In this document: positions 14,800-21,190 of the stretch, piece by piece
Numbering within the stretch: position 1 is the stretch's first letter
Layout: each line of letters starts with the position of its first letter
From: Gemelliphila asaccharolytica
Lineage (GTDB): Bacteria > Bacillota > Bacilli > Staphylococcales > Gemellaceae
Assembly (NCBI RefSeq): GCF_001553005.1
Contig: NZ_KQ959873.1
Span: 1 to 21,190 of the forward strand
Direction of reading: 5' to 3'
Length of the DNA stretch: 21,190 nucleotides
Translations under genes and position numbers: made by a program
The notes under the pieces: generated by a model
The model's input: only the letters and a program-made list of their open reading frames with translations
What the model was told of the DNA's origin: nothing
Database searches by the model: none

Positions 14800-15810
14800 T
14801 TATAATTTATAAGAAATCACAGAAAGAATATTTTTATCAAAATTATTTAGATTTTGTAATACTTTTTCAAAATTTCTATATCTTGTAAGTCCATATTCTT
14901 CTATAAAGACTACATTTTTTAAATTAACAAAATCTTTCACTTCTTTCGGCAAAATAACTTGTATTCCTTTATTTAAAAGTCTTAATTTTATTTTATTAGA
15001 TGATGTTATGAGCGTGACATCTTCTTTATAATAACTTTTAACTATATTTATATCACTGTCTTTATCTATATCAAAGATTTTTTTTATTTCTTTGTATTTA
15101 TTAAAATCTCCTAATCTATTTATTGTTGGATTAAATATGTATATTAAAAAATTTAATCCAGCAACTAATACAACTGACAATATAAAGACTATAACAAGTT
15201 TTATTATAAGTGAATTTCCACTATAAGACGTGTTAATAACTGCATCTTTTTTATCATCGGAATAAACTGTATTTAATTTTTCAACACTTACATCTTTGTA
15301 TGTATTTTTATATTCATTTACTATAGAATCTATTTTAACTTCCATTAAAGTATTCAATTCTTTACTTGGAGTTAATATTTCTACACTTACTCCCTTATTT
15401 TCAGCTATAGGTGTTACGTAAACTTTCTTTTCCCAAAATTCTTTATTACTGCTTTTCAATGCTTTAACATCTGTTCCAAGGCTAGTTGCTATTTCTTTTA
15501 GTTTTTCTTCTTCTACTCCATTGAATAATAAAGCACCATTAATATTAGAAAAAATTAATTTTTCATAAAAATTACTATACCCTCCATATTTATCATTTGT
15601 TTTTTCTGGTATTCTTTCCTTTGTATCTATTTTGTATACCATATAACTTGAAAAATATGTATCACTTTTTTTACCTTCTTTTTTATTAAAAGTCTTATAA
15701 GATAAAGGTATAGAAACTAAAAGAAAAATAACTATTAATAAAATTAAATTTATTTTTAATTTTTTTCTTATATTGCAGAAAAGATCCGCTAATGAATAAT
15801 ATTCAAACAT
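14800..15810 (-). CDS. Wzz/CpsC-like polysaccharide chain-length protein with an atypical C-terminal tail
   Basis: 336 residues, last gene of the aminotransferase-GT4-Wzy operon. A short cytosolic N-terminus is followed by a first membrane helix (LILLIVIFLLVSIPLS, about 22-37). An extracellular domain of about 165 residues, mostly helical, comes next, and then a second helix (LIIKLVIVFILSVVLVAGLNFLIYIF, about 203-228). This is the polysaccharide co-polymerase topology. About 105 residues follow the second helix, more than a plain Wzz has. The tail reads VTLITSS...NKGIQVILPKE...NVVFIEEYGLT...FEKVLQNLNNFDKNILSVIS, echoing strands of a bacterial tyrosine (BY) kinase domain without Walker A or Walker B. 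It starts 1 base after the wzy stop with AGGAG inside wzy. Likely regulates chain length with the neighbouring polymerase. Identity rests on topology and context, not on a strong motif. Confidence 0.65.
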   Translation of the reverse strand: MFEYYSLADLFCNIRKKLKINLILLIVIFLLVSIPLSYKTFNKKEGKKSDTYFSSYMVYKIDTKERIPEKTNDKYGGYSNFYEKLIFSNINGALLFNGVEEEKLKEIATSLGTDVKALKSSNKEFWEKKVYVTPIAENKGVSVEILTPSKELNTLMEVKIDSIVNEYKNTYKDVSVEKLNTVYSDDKKDAVINTSYSGNSLIIKLVIVFILSVVLVAGLNFLIYIFNPTINRLGDFNKYKEIKKIFDIDKDSDINIVKSYYKEDVTLITSSNKIKLRLLNKGIQVILPKEVKDFVNLKNVVFIEEYGLTRYRNFEKVLQNLNNFDKNILSVISYKL

Positions 15811-15811
15811 T

Positions 15812-17257
15812 TTATCTCCTTATTAAATAATTATTATTTTTTATTAAAAGTTTTGCTAAAAATATTACGAAAAATATTATTAGCCAAAATCCTATTGTAA
15901 ATATATATGAAAATACTGATGAAAAGCTTCCTCTAGGCATAAAAAATATTTCTGTTACTATAATTAAAAATATAGTTGATAATACAATATTACCAGAATA
16001 AAATTTTCTTAGCATATATATAAATATAAAACCTAAAAATATTCCTATTAAAAATATTCCTAAATAGCCAAAATCTAAAAAATTCCCTATAATATAACTA
16101 TCCCCTATTCCATGTCCATTCATATACTGGTCTTTAAAAAATAAATAAGACAAGTGATGTGCCAAACTATTACTTTCAAAAGCCATCTGGTGTTTATCAG
16201 TTGAAATTAATGGAGCAGAGTCAAAAATTATATTTCCAAGTTTTCCTCTATATAATGTATCTATAATACTTCCAAAACTATAATTTCTTATTTCTGTAAT
16301 TGGCAAGTCTTTTTGATATATATACCCATTTGCTAATACATTAAAACTTGTACCTTGAGCATATAAAAAATCTAAAAGCATATCAAAAATATTGAAATTT
16401 ACTACCTTAGCATTATCTCTAATATAATTCAAAGCTCCCATTAAAAGAACTATAGGAATAGTAAATATATAAATCAATTTTTTTTCTTTTCTACCAATCC
16501 ATTTTCCCTTTTCTTGAGCATTTCTAACAAAATAATAAACAAAAGAAAATAATAAACTTAAAATAAATGGATTTCTTGTTCCTACTATTAATATTAAAAA
16601 GTTTGAAAAAACATAAGATATAAGAAACAAGGTAGCATAAAGTTTTTTAGGCTTTGTTGCTAAATACAATACTAATATAAATATTGCAAAGTTACCTAAA
16701 TAGGTTATTATGGTAGGCAAGTGGCTTTTAAACGTTGCAAAATAAACATAATAGTCTTTTACTTTAATTTTATATAAGACTTTCTCTATATTCATAAGTA
16801 TCAAACATGGATAAGTAAAAAAATAGAAAATAACACAAACAAATCTTATAGATTGCAAATAATTTTTTTTGTATAATTTTATCTTAACTTTTTTATTTTT
16901 ATAAAAATGTGTAGTAACTACACTCCCTATAAATATAGATATTACAGCTATAATTAAAATAATAAGTGAAAATTTTACTGTTTGGCTATTATATCTTGTT
17001 ATATATCCTAATCTAAAATAATCTATGGTAGGTCGAGAAAGCAAAAATATGTATGTTGAAATATAAAAAATTAAATTGATAATGTAATACTTTATATTAG
17101 TGAAAGTATGCAATATCAAAGTAATAAAAAGTACATTAGATGCCAAAAGCAACGTAATCATATTATCATCATACAAATATTTACAAAAAATCATAAAAAA
17201 TATTAAATAGGCAACAAAAAGAGCTAATCCATGTATTTTCTTTGACGTTTTTAACAA
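15812..17257 (-). CDS. Wzy-type oligosaccharide repeat-unit polymerase
   Basis: 481 residues with about 12-14 hydrophobic segments along the whole length. It has a large outward loop (about 290-375) containing YAQGTSFNVL, NYSFGSI, SNSLAHHLSYLF and GHGIGDSYIIGNFLDFGYLG. The last block (GxGxSYxxxxxxDFGxxG) is typical of O-antigen/capsule polymerases of the Wzy type. It would join lipid-linked repeats en bloc on the outer membrane face, which places the product in the Wzx/Wzy pathway, like TarP in pneumococcal teichoic acid synthesis. The start is TTG at 17257 with AGGTGA 6 bases upstream; it overlaps the GT4 gene by 7 bases. The next in-frame Met would cut into the first helix. Confidence 0.82.
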   Translation of the reverse strand: MLKTSKKIHGLALFVAYLIFFMIFCKYLYDDNMITLLLASNVLFITLILHTFTNIKYYIINLIFYISTYIFLLSRPTIDYFRLGYITRYNSQTVKFSLIILIIAVISIFIGSVVTTHFYKNKKVKIKLYKKNYLQSIRFVCVIFYFFTYPCLILMNIEKVLYKIKVKDYYVYFATFKSHLPTIITYLGNFAIFILVLYLATKPKKLYATLFLISYVFSNFLILIVGTRNPFILSLLFSFVYYFVRNAQEKGKWIGRKEKKLIYIFTIPIVLLMGALNYIRDNAKVVNFNIFDMLLDFLYAQGTSFNVLANGYIYQKDLPITEIRNYSFGSIIDTLYRGKLGNIIFDSAPLISTDKHQMAFESNSLAHHLSYLFFKDQYMNGHGIGDSYIIGNFLDFGYLGIFLIGIFLGFIFIYMLRKFYSGNIVLSTIFLIIVTEIFFMPRGSFSSVFSYIFTIGFWLIIFFVIFLAKLLIKNNNYLIRR

Positions 17258-18372
17258 TTTTTATCACCTACTTTTTGTTTTTGCACTATATCTTTATATT
17301 TTTGTTCTAACATTTTACTTGCAAATTCCAGTTTATATTCTTTTAAAATATTTTCTTCTCTATCATAATTTTTTTCTATTTTTTTTATATTTTCTACCCA
17401 CTTGTCAACTGAATCTATAGATAAGAATTTTGCTCTATTGCTTATTTTTATTTCTCTTGAAATATTTGACGAAAGTAATGTTTCAAGACCATTTGATTGC
17501 GATTCAACTGCAACCACGGGTACTCCTTCAAAAAAACTTGGCAACAAGAAAACATCCATTATATTATAATAAAGGCTTGTGTCATTAACTATACCTACAT
17601 CTATGTAACTATCTGTTAAATTTAATTTTTTAATTTCTTTTAAAAAGTTTTCCTTTAGATCTCCTCCACCAATGGTAAGAAGTTTATAATCTCCTTCAGA
17701 ATTTTCCTCATTTAATTTTTTTAAAATTTCTATTAAGAAAAATACGTTTTTTTCATCTCCAAATCTTCCTACGAAACCTAAGATAAAATCACTATTTTTT
17801 ATATTATATTCTTTTTGAATCAATCTTTTTTTATCTTGTGAAAATTTGTACTTATCATAGTCAATTGCATTGTATATTATATTTTTTTCCTCAAATTTAT
17901 TTCCAAACATCCATATACCTGCTTTTTTCCCACAAGCAAATTTTTCAACATTTAATTTTCTTATAATATATTTATTTACATAATCTAGTATTTTCCTAAG
18001 AATACCTTTAGGAGTAGATGTAGAGTGAGAATGGCATATAACTTTAGAATTTTTACTAAACATAGACAATAGGACAACTAAAATATTAGCCGCTGATTGC
18101 ATATGTATATGTATAACATCATAGTTTTTCTCTTTAACTAATTTTAAGAATTTTTTAGAAAATAGTATAGTATTTTTTTTAAAATTAGGTAAGGTGTATA
18201 TTTCTGATCCTAAATTTTTATATTTTTCACTAAACGCTATTCCCTCACCATATATATCTACAAAATCAAATGTAAATTCTTTTCTATTTATATTCAAATA
18301 ATAATTTAAAACTAAATTTTCTACTCCTCCAGGATTTTTACTCATTCCTATATTAAGAACCTTTATAGTCAT
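17251..18372 (-). CDS. Family 4 glycosyltransferase, EpsF-like
   Basis: 373 residues. The N-terminal domain begins VLNIGMSKNPGGVENLVLNYY, and DVIHIHMQSA followed by KVICHSHST is the typical EpsF/capsule GT4 acceptor-side pattern. The donor domain shows FVGRFGDEKNVFFLIE (200-215), LLTIGGGDLK, VGIVNDTS and the E-x7-E motif as EGVPVVAVE (E282, E290). The start has GAGGAGC at good spacing. It follows the aminotransferase by 27 bases and overlaps the polymerase, so it is coupled to both. As the glycosyltransferase closest to the initiation genes, it may add the second sugar of the repeat; that is inference. Confidence 0.87.
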   Translation of the reverse strand: MTIKVLNIGMSKNPGGVENLVLNYYLNINRKEFTFDFVDIYGEGIAFSEKYKNLGSEIYTLPNFKKNTILFSKKFLKLVKEKNYDVIHIHMQSAANILVVLLSMFSKNSKVICHSHSTSTPKGILRKILDYVNKYIIRKLNVEKFACGKKAGIWMFGNKFEEKNIIYNAIDYDKYKFSQDKKRLIQKEYNIKNSDFILGFVGRFGDEKNVFFLIEILKKLNEENSEGDYKLLTIGGGDLKENFLKEIKKLNLTDSYIDVGIVNDTSLYYNIMDVFLLPSFFEGVPVVAVESQSNGLETLLSSNISREIKISNRAKFLSIDSVDKWVENIKKIEKNYDREENILKEYKLEFASKMLEQKYKDIVQKQKVGDKNC

Positions 18373-18399
18373 TTTTAGCTCCTCTATTAAAAAATTTTA

Positions 18400-19605
18400 C
18401 TACAAAACTTCTTTTACTATTTTTTTATAAGTATCTATTATGTACTGAACATCTTCATCAGTAAGAAGTGTATTTAATGGTAAAGTTATTTCATTTTCAT
18501 AGTATTTATATGCATTAGGGTAATCACTCATATCAAAGTCTTTTTTATATGCTGTAAGCAGAGGCAGAGGTTTATAATGCACATTAGCACTAATACCTTT
18601 TTCTGCTAATTTTACTATTATTTTATTTCTTTGCTTTATGTTAGCACCTTTAATGTGTGTAATATAAAGATGATGAGAAGAAAGATATTTTTCTGTTTTA
18701 TGTTTTAAAAATGATATATTTGTACCTTCAAATGCTTTATCATACATATTGGCAATCTCATATCTTCTTTCTAGAAGTTTGGGATATCTTTTTAACTGAA
18801 CTAATCCTATAGCTGCCATTATGTCAGTCATATTACATTTATAACCTGGTATTACTATATCATACTCCCATGAACCTGCTTTCATTTTACTAAGTGCATC
18901 TTTAGTTTGCCCATGTAAAGAATATATTTGAAATTCTTTATATAATTCTTCATTATCAAATTTTGGATTTTCTCTCCATGTAACACTTCCACCTTCTGCA
19001 GTAGTAAAGTTTTTTACAGCATGAAATGAAAATGCAGAGAAATCAGAGATACTTCCTACTTTTTTCCCTTTATAAACACTTCCCAAAGCGTGAGCAGCAT
19101 CTGTAACAACAGCTATTCTACCCAATTTTTCTTGATATTTCCCATTTGGAACAAATAAGTATTTTTTTTCTTCTACTATTTTAAATATCCTATCATAATC
19201 ACATGGTATACCACATAAATCTACTGGGATTATAGCTTTTGTTTTTTTGGTAATTTTTTCTGCTAATAAATCATAATCCATTTCAAAATTTTCTTTATTT
19301 ATATCTACCAAAATAGGAGTTGCTCCTACGTGATAAATAACAGAACAAGAAGCAGTATAAGTAAGTGCTGGAACGATTACTTCATCTCCTTCTCCTATTT
19401 CTAATACTCTTAATATAAGCTCTAAGGCTGCAGTTGCAGAATTTAAACAAACTGTTTTGGGAGTGTTTGTGTATTCTGATAATTTTTTTTCAAGCATTTT
19501 TGTTTTTGGCCCTGTTGTAATCCAACCTGACTTCAAAACTTCACTTACTGCTTCTATTTCTTCGTTACTTATATCAGGTGGTGAAAATGGTATATTTTTT
19601 TTCAT
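18400..19605 (-). CDS. PLP-dependent sugar aminotransferase (DegT/DnrJ/EryC1/StrS family)
   Basis: 401 residues. It aminates a keto-sugar nucleotide, most often at C4 of a UDP-4-keto-6-deoxy-HexNAc. The N-terminus, IPFSPPDISNEEIEAVSEVL, is canonical. NSATAALEL (55-63) contacts PLP phosphate, DAAHALGS (169-176) carries the ring-nitrogen Asp169, and FHAVKNFTTAEGG holds the internal aldimine Lys198. The C-terminus has HVHYKPLP-type NVHYKPLPLL. As I recall, the pneumococcal aminotransferase that makes the first teichoic acid sugar (2-acetamido-4-amino-2,4,6-trideoxygalactose) looks much like this, and the nearby phosphoglycosyl transferase fits. The 4,6-dehydratase that would feed it is not in the window. 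It starts an operon behind AAGGAG. Confidence 0.87.
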   Translation of the reverse strand: MKKNIPFSPPDISNEEIEAVSEVLKSGWITTGPKTKMLEKKLSEYTNTPKTVCLNSATAALELILRVLEIGEGDEVIVPALTYTASCSVIYHVGATPILVDINKENFEMDYDLLAEKITKKTKAIIPVDLCGIPCDYDRIFKIVEEKKYLFVPNGKYQEKLGRIAVVTDAAHALGSVYKGKKVGSISDFSAFSFHAVKNFTTAEGGSVTWRENPKFDNEELYKEFQIYSLHGQTKDALSKMKAGSWEYDIVIPGYKCNMTDIMAAIGLVQLKRYPKLLERRYEIANMYDKAFEGTNISFLKHKTEKYLSSHHLYITHIKGANIKQRNKIIVKLAEKGISANVHYKPLPLLTAYKKDFDMSDYPNAYKYYENEITLPLNTLLTDEDVQYIIDTYKKIVKEVL

Positions 19606-19660
19606 TTTTTCTCCTTATTTTATAATTATTTTTAATAATAAAATTTATATAGTATTTTTA

Positions 19661-19669
19661 ATTATATCA
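19661..19669 (-). promoter_or_regulatory. Extended -10 promoter of the aminotransferase-GT4-wzy-wzz operon
   Basis: Minus-strand TGATATAAT, about 56 bases before ATG 19605; no good -35 hexamer. It gives a leader of about 50 bases without obvious structure. Confidence 0.55.
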
Positions 19670-19730
19670 TATTTTTTGAAAAAGTGCTTTTTTAAAAAAA
19701 TTTTTATCCACTTATCTTGAAAATAAAAAA

Positions 19731-19808
19731 TAACATTTTAAAATATTCTAACTTTCTTCTATAATTTAAATTATATATAAAAGAATTAAATATATATTTT
19801 AAAATGTT
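19731..19808 (-). terminator. Possible weak terminator after the phosphoglycosyl transferase gene
   Basis: The 12-base repeat AACATTTTAAAA (19731-19742) pairs with TTTTAAAATGTT (19797-19808) across a 54-base AT-rich loop. On the minus strand T-rich sequence follows. The loop is long and the stem has almost no G-C pairs, so read-through into the aminotransferase operon is plausible. Confidence 0.3.
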
Positions 19809-19813
19809 TTTTT

Positions 19814-20506
19814 CTATCGTATAACTTCTATAAAAGTTTTTATCATAATTTTTATGTCTTCTAAAAAACTAAAATTTTCTAAATACTCTAAATTATATTT
19901 CATCTTTTGTGGCAAAATTTTTTCTATATAAATTTCATCAATAGTCATTTTACTAGAAGAATATTTGGTAAATTCATCATCTTCATCTTTGTAATTAATA
20001 CTTGCTACTGAGGTGATACCAGCTGGCATCAGAAGTGTTGCATACATACTAGGAGTATATTTATCTACATACTTTTTCACTTCTGGCCTTGTGCCTACAA
20101 AACTCATATCTCCAATTAATATATTGATAAGTTGTGGCAATTCGTCAAGTCGAACTTTCCTAATTTTTTTCCCTACTCTTGTTATTCTTTTATCATCTTG
20201 TAAAGTAACGCTTGTTCCTAATTTTTCTGCATTTTTTACCATTGTTCTAAATTTAAAAATTTTAAATTCTTTTCCATATGTTGTTATTCTTTGTTGTCTA
20301 TAAAAAATTTCTCCTTCACTATCTAATTTAATTAAAATAATTAAAATAAAAAAAATTGGACTTAATAAAATTAATAATAATAAAGCCAAAATTTTATCAA
20401 AAATTTTTTTCGTTACTAAAGATATTCTTTTTTTTCGTAAAATATCATAATAATATTTTACTTCTTCATTTTGAAATTTTTTGTCTAATTTTTTAAACTC
20501 TCTCAT
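19814..20506 (-). CDS. Initiating phosphoglycosyl transferase (PglC/WbaP catalytic-domain type)
   Basis: Transfers a phospho-sugar from UDP-sugar to undecaprenyl phosphate, the first committed membrane step. 230 residues: about 30 N-terminal charged residues, one hydrophobic re-entrant segment (ILALLLLILLSPIFFILIILIKL, about 39-61), then the soluble core. Motifs are GEIFYRQQRITTYGKEF, FKFRTMV (84-90), the catalytic Asp-Glu in RLDELPQL (D121, E122), and GDMSFVGTRPEV (132-143). The later stretch MPAGITSVASINYKDEDDE matches transferases that load amino-trideoxyhexoses or HexNAc. It has its own extended -10 promoter. With the aminotransferase next door it probably loads the amino sugar produced there. 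Donor identity is inference. Confidence 0.88.
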   Translation of the reverse strand: MREFKKLDKKFQNEEVKYYYDILRKKRISLVTKKIFDKILALLLLILLSPIFFILIILIKLDSEGEIFYRQQRITTYGKEFKIFKFRTMVKNAEKLGTSVTLQDDKRITRVGKKIRKVRLDELPQLINILIGDMSFVGTRPEVKKYVDKYTPSMYATLLMPAGITSVASINYKDEDDEFTKYSSSKMTIDEIYIEKILPQKMKYNLEYLENFSFLEDIKIMIKTFIEVIR

Positions 20507-20539
20507 CTCTCACCTATATTATCTAATAATTATCTTTTT

Positions 20540-20548
20540 ATTATATCA
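20540..20548 (-). promoter_or_regulatory. Extended -10 promoter of the phosphoglycosyl transferase gene
   Basis: Minus-strand TGATATAAT, 34 bases before ATG 20506. The ribosome site is AGGTGAGAG, close to the ATG. Confidence 0.55.
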
Positions 20549-20618
20549 TAAAAAGAGTAAAAAATAATTTCTAAAATAACTATATAAAATATTATAACCT
20601 TTTTTTGCTATTTAATTA

Positions 20619-20647
20619 AAAAAAGTTAGAAATTATCTAACTTTTTT
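20619..20647 (-). terminator. Rho-independent terminator of the glucosaminidase gene
   Basis: The 12-base stem AAAAAGTTAGA (to 20630) / TCTAACTTTTTT (20636-20647) has a 5-base loop and overlaps the stop codon. On the minus strand a U-run follows. Its loop and closing bases resemble the 4351 terminator. Confidence 0.8.
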
Positions 20648-21190
20648 AATAATCTTTTCTTCCCATTCTTTCATTAAGGTTGAACATTATTTTTGCAATT
20701 TTATATCCCCAGTTAGGATCTGTAGCATAATAAACATTCATTCCTCTTGTTTTATCTCCTAAAAATGCTCCTCTTGCTGGAAAACCTTCATTTTCTAAAT
20801 AAGTATTATTTATAAATTTAGCTGCTCCTAATATTCCTGCATCTACTCCATCAAAAGAATACGCTGATTGGAATGGTGTGTTATCATATGCTGCTATTCC
20901 AAAAAAGTTGTTTTTTAAAATAGCTATTTGGCTTTTGCCCCAAGCACTTTCTAATCCTGCATGTGCTAATAAGTAAAGTGCATTTACTCCATATCTTTCT
21001 TCTGCAGCTTTGAAAGTTGCTCCTTTTCCTGCTAACTTACCATTATCTCCTCCCATTATAGAAATCATCTCATCTAATTCACTAGAAGTATAATTAGATG
21101 TTGATTTTAAATTTTTATATTGGAATGTGTTTATTGTAATTTCCCAGCATCCATTTTCATCTACATAATATCCATCTGGTGTGGTTGTGT
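20646..21190 (-). CDS. Choline-binding glucosaminidase (C-terminal part; 5' end outside window)
   Basis: The frame is open to the right edge; the Met at 21068 is internal, not a start. The visible N-terminal part ends a CW/choline-binding repeat (PDGYYVDENGCWEITI), a linker of about 25 residues follows, and then the catalytic domain. That domain shows AAEERYGVNALYLLAHAGLE followed by SAWGKSQIA with the expected catalytic Glu, NNFFGIAAYD, AAKFINNTYL and YATDPNWGYKIAKIM. This pattern is that of endo-beta-N-acetylglucosaminidases of the GH73/LytB type, which cut peptidoglycan glycan strands, often for daughter-cell separation. Repeats before a C-terminal catalytic domain match the order in pneumococcal LytB. 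It ends at its own terminator. It would be anchored on the phosphocholine polymer made by the adjacent genes. Confidence 0.85.
   Translation of the reverse strand, partial: TTTPDGYYVDENGCWEITINTFQYKNLKSTSNYTSSELDEMISIMGGDNGKLAGKGATFKAAEERYGVNALYLLAHAGLESAWGKSQIAILKNNFFGIAAYDNTPFQSAYSFDGVDAGILGAAKFINNTYLENEGFPARGAFLGDKTRGMNVYYATDPNWGYKIAKIMFNLNERMGRKDY

Noticed and set aside
1..21190. tRNA, rRNA, CRISPR array, insertion sequence or integrase
   Set aside because: No tRNA-like cloverleaf, direct-repeat array, transposase or recombinase motif was seen on either strand.

Overview
The window is very AT-rich (my impression is roughly a quarter G+C) and gene-dense. It has Gram-positive style AGGAG ribosome binding sites and TATAAT promoters, many with an extended TGnTATAAT element. 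Choline-binding (CW-type) wall-protein repeats appear at both edges, and a licABC phosphocholine locus lies in the middle. This points to a low-GC Bacillota commensal that carries phosphocholine on its wall or membrane polymer. A Gemella- or Parvimonas-like organism would fit, but I cannot assign the species from the sequence.

Layout, left to right. 1-272 (-): the first codons of a secreted choline-binding protein. 509-2734 (-): folP and folC, for folate synthesis. 2856-4040 (-): a sodium:amino acid/dicarboxylate symporter with its own near-consensus promoter and terminator. 4376-8542 (-): a four-gene operon (GT2, GT4, sulfotransferase-like P-loop protein, ExoA-like GT2). 8689-11125 (-): licA, licB, licC (choline kinase, choline transporter, CTP:phosphocholine cytidylyltransferase). 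11254-12738 (+): a PST-family flippase, divergent from licA. 12815-13612 (-): licD, interrupted by one in-frame stop. 13738-14728 (+): an unrecognised membrane-protein gene broken by three homopolymer frameshifts. 14800-18372 and 18400-19605 (-): an operon encoding a DegT-type sugar aminotransferase, a GT4, a Wzy-type polymerase and a Wzz/CpsC-like protein. 19814-20506 (-): a PglC/WbaP-type initiating phosphoglycosyl transferase. 20646 to the right edge (-): a glucosaminidase with a choline-binding repeat.

Read together, 4376-20506 looks like most of one assembly line for a phosphocholine-decorated, Wzy-polymerised surface glycan. The aminotransferase and phosphoglycosyl transferase would make and load the first sugar (an amino-trideoxyhexose, by analogy with pneumococcal teichoic acid). 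The four glycosyltransferases would extend the repeat. LicA/B/C would supply CDP-choline, LicD would attach phosphocholine, the flippase would export lipid-linked units, and the polymerase and Wzz-like protein would set chain length. The divergent licABC/flippase layout and the proteins on both sides resemble the pneumococcal lic1/lic2 and teichoic acid system, but tarI/tarJ are absent here and a sulfotransferase-like gene is added. The choline-binding proteins at both ends would use this polymer as their anchor.

Points most worth checking: the licD nonsense codon sitting in a hairpin loop; the neighbouring decayed gene; the sulfotransferase-like protein in a phosphocholine glycan operon; a dyad over the lic promoter; the altered folP loop-2 motif; and the Wzz-like protein's tail, which resembles a collapsed tyrosine kinase domain.
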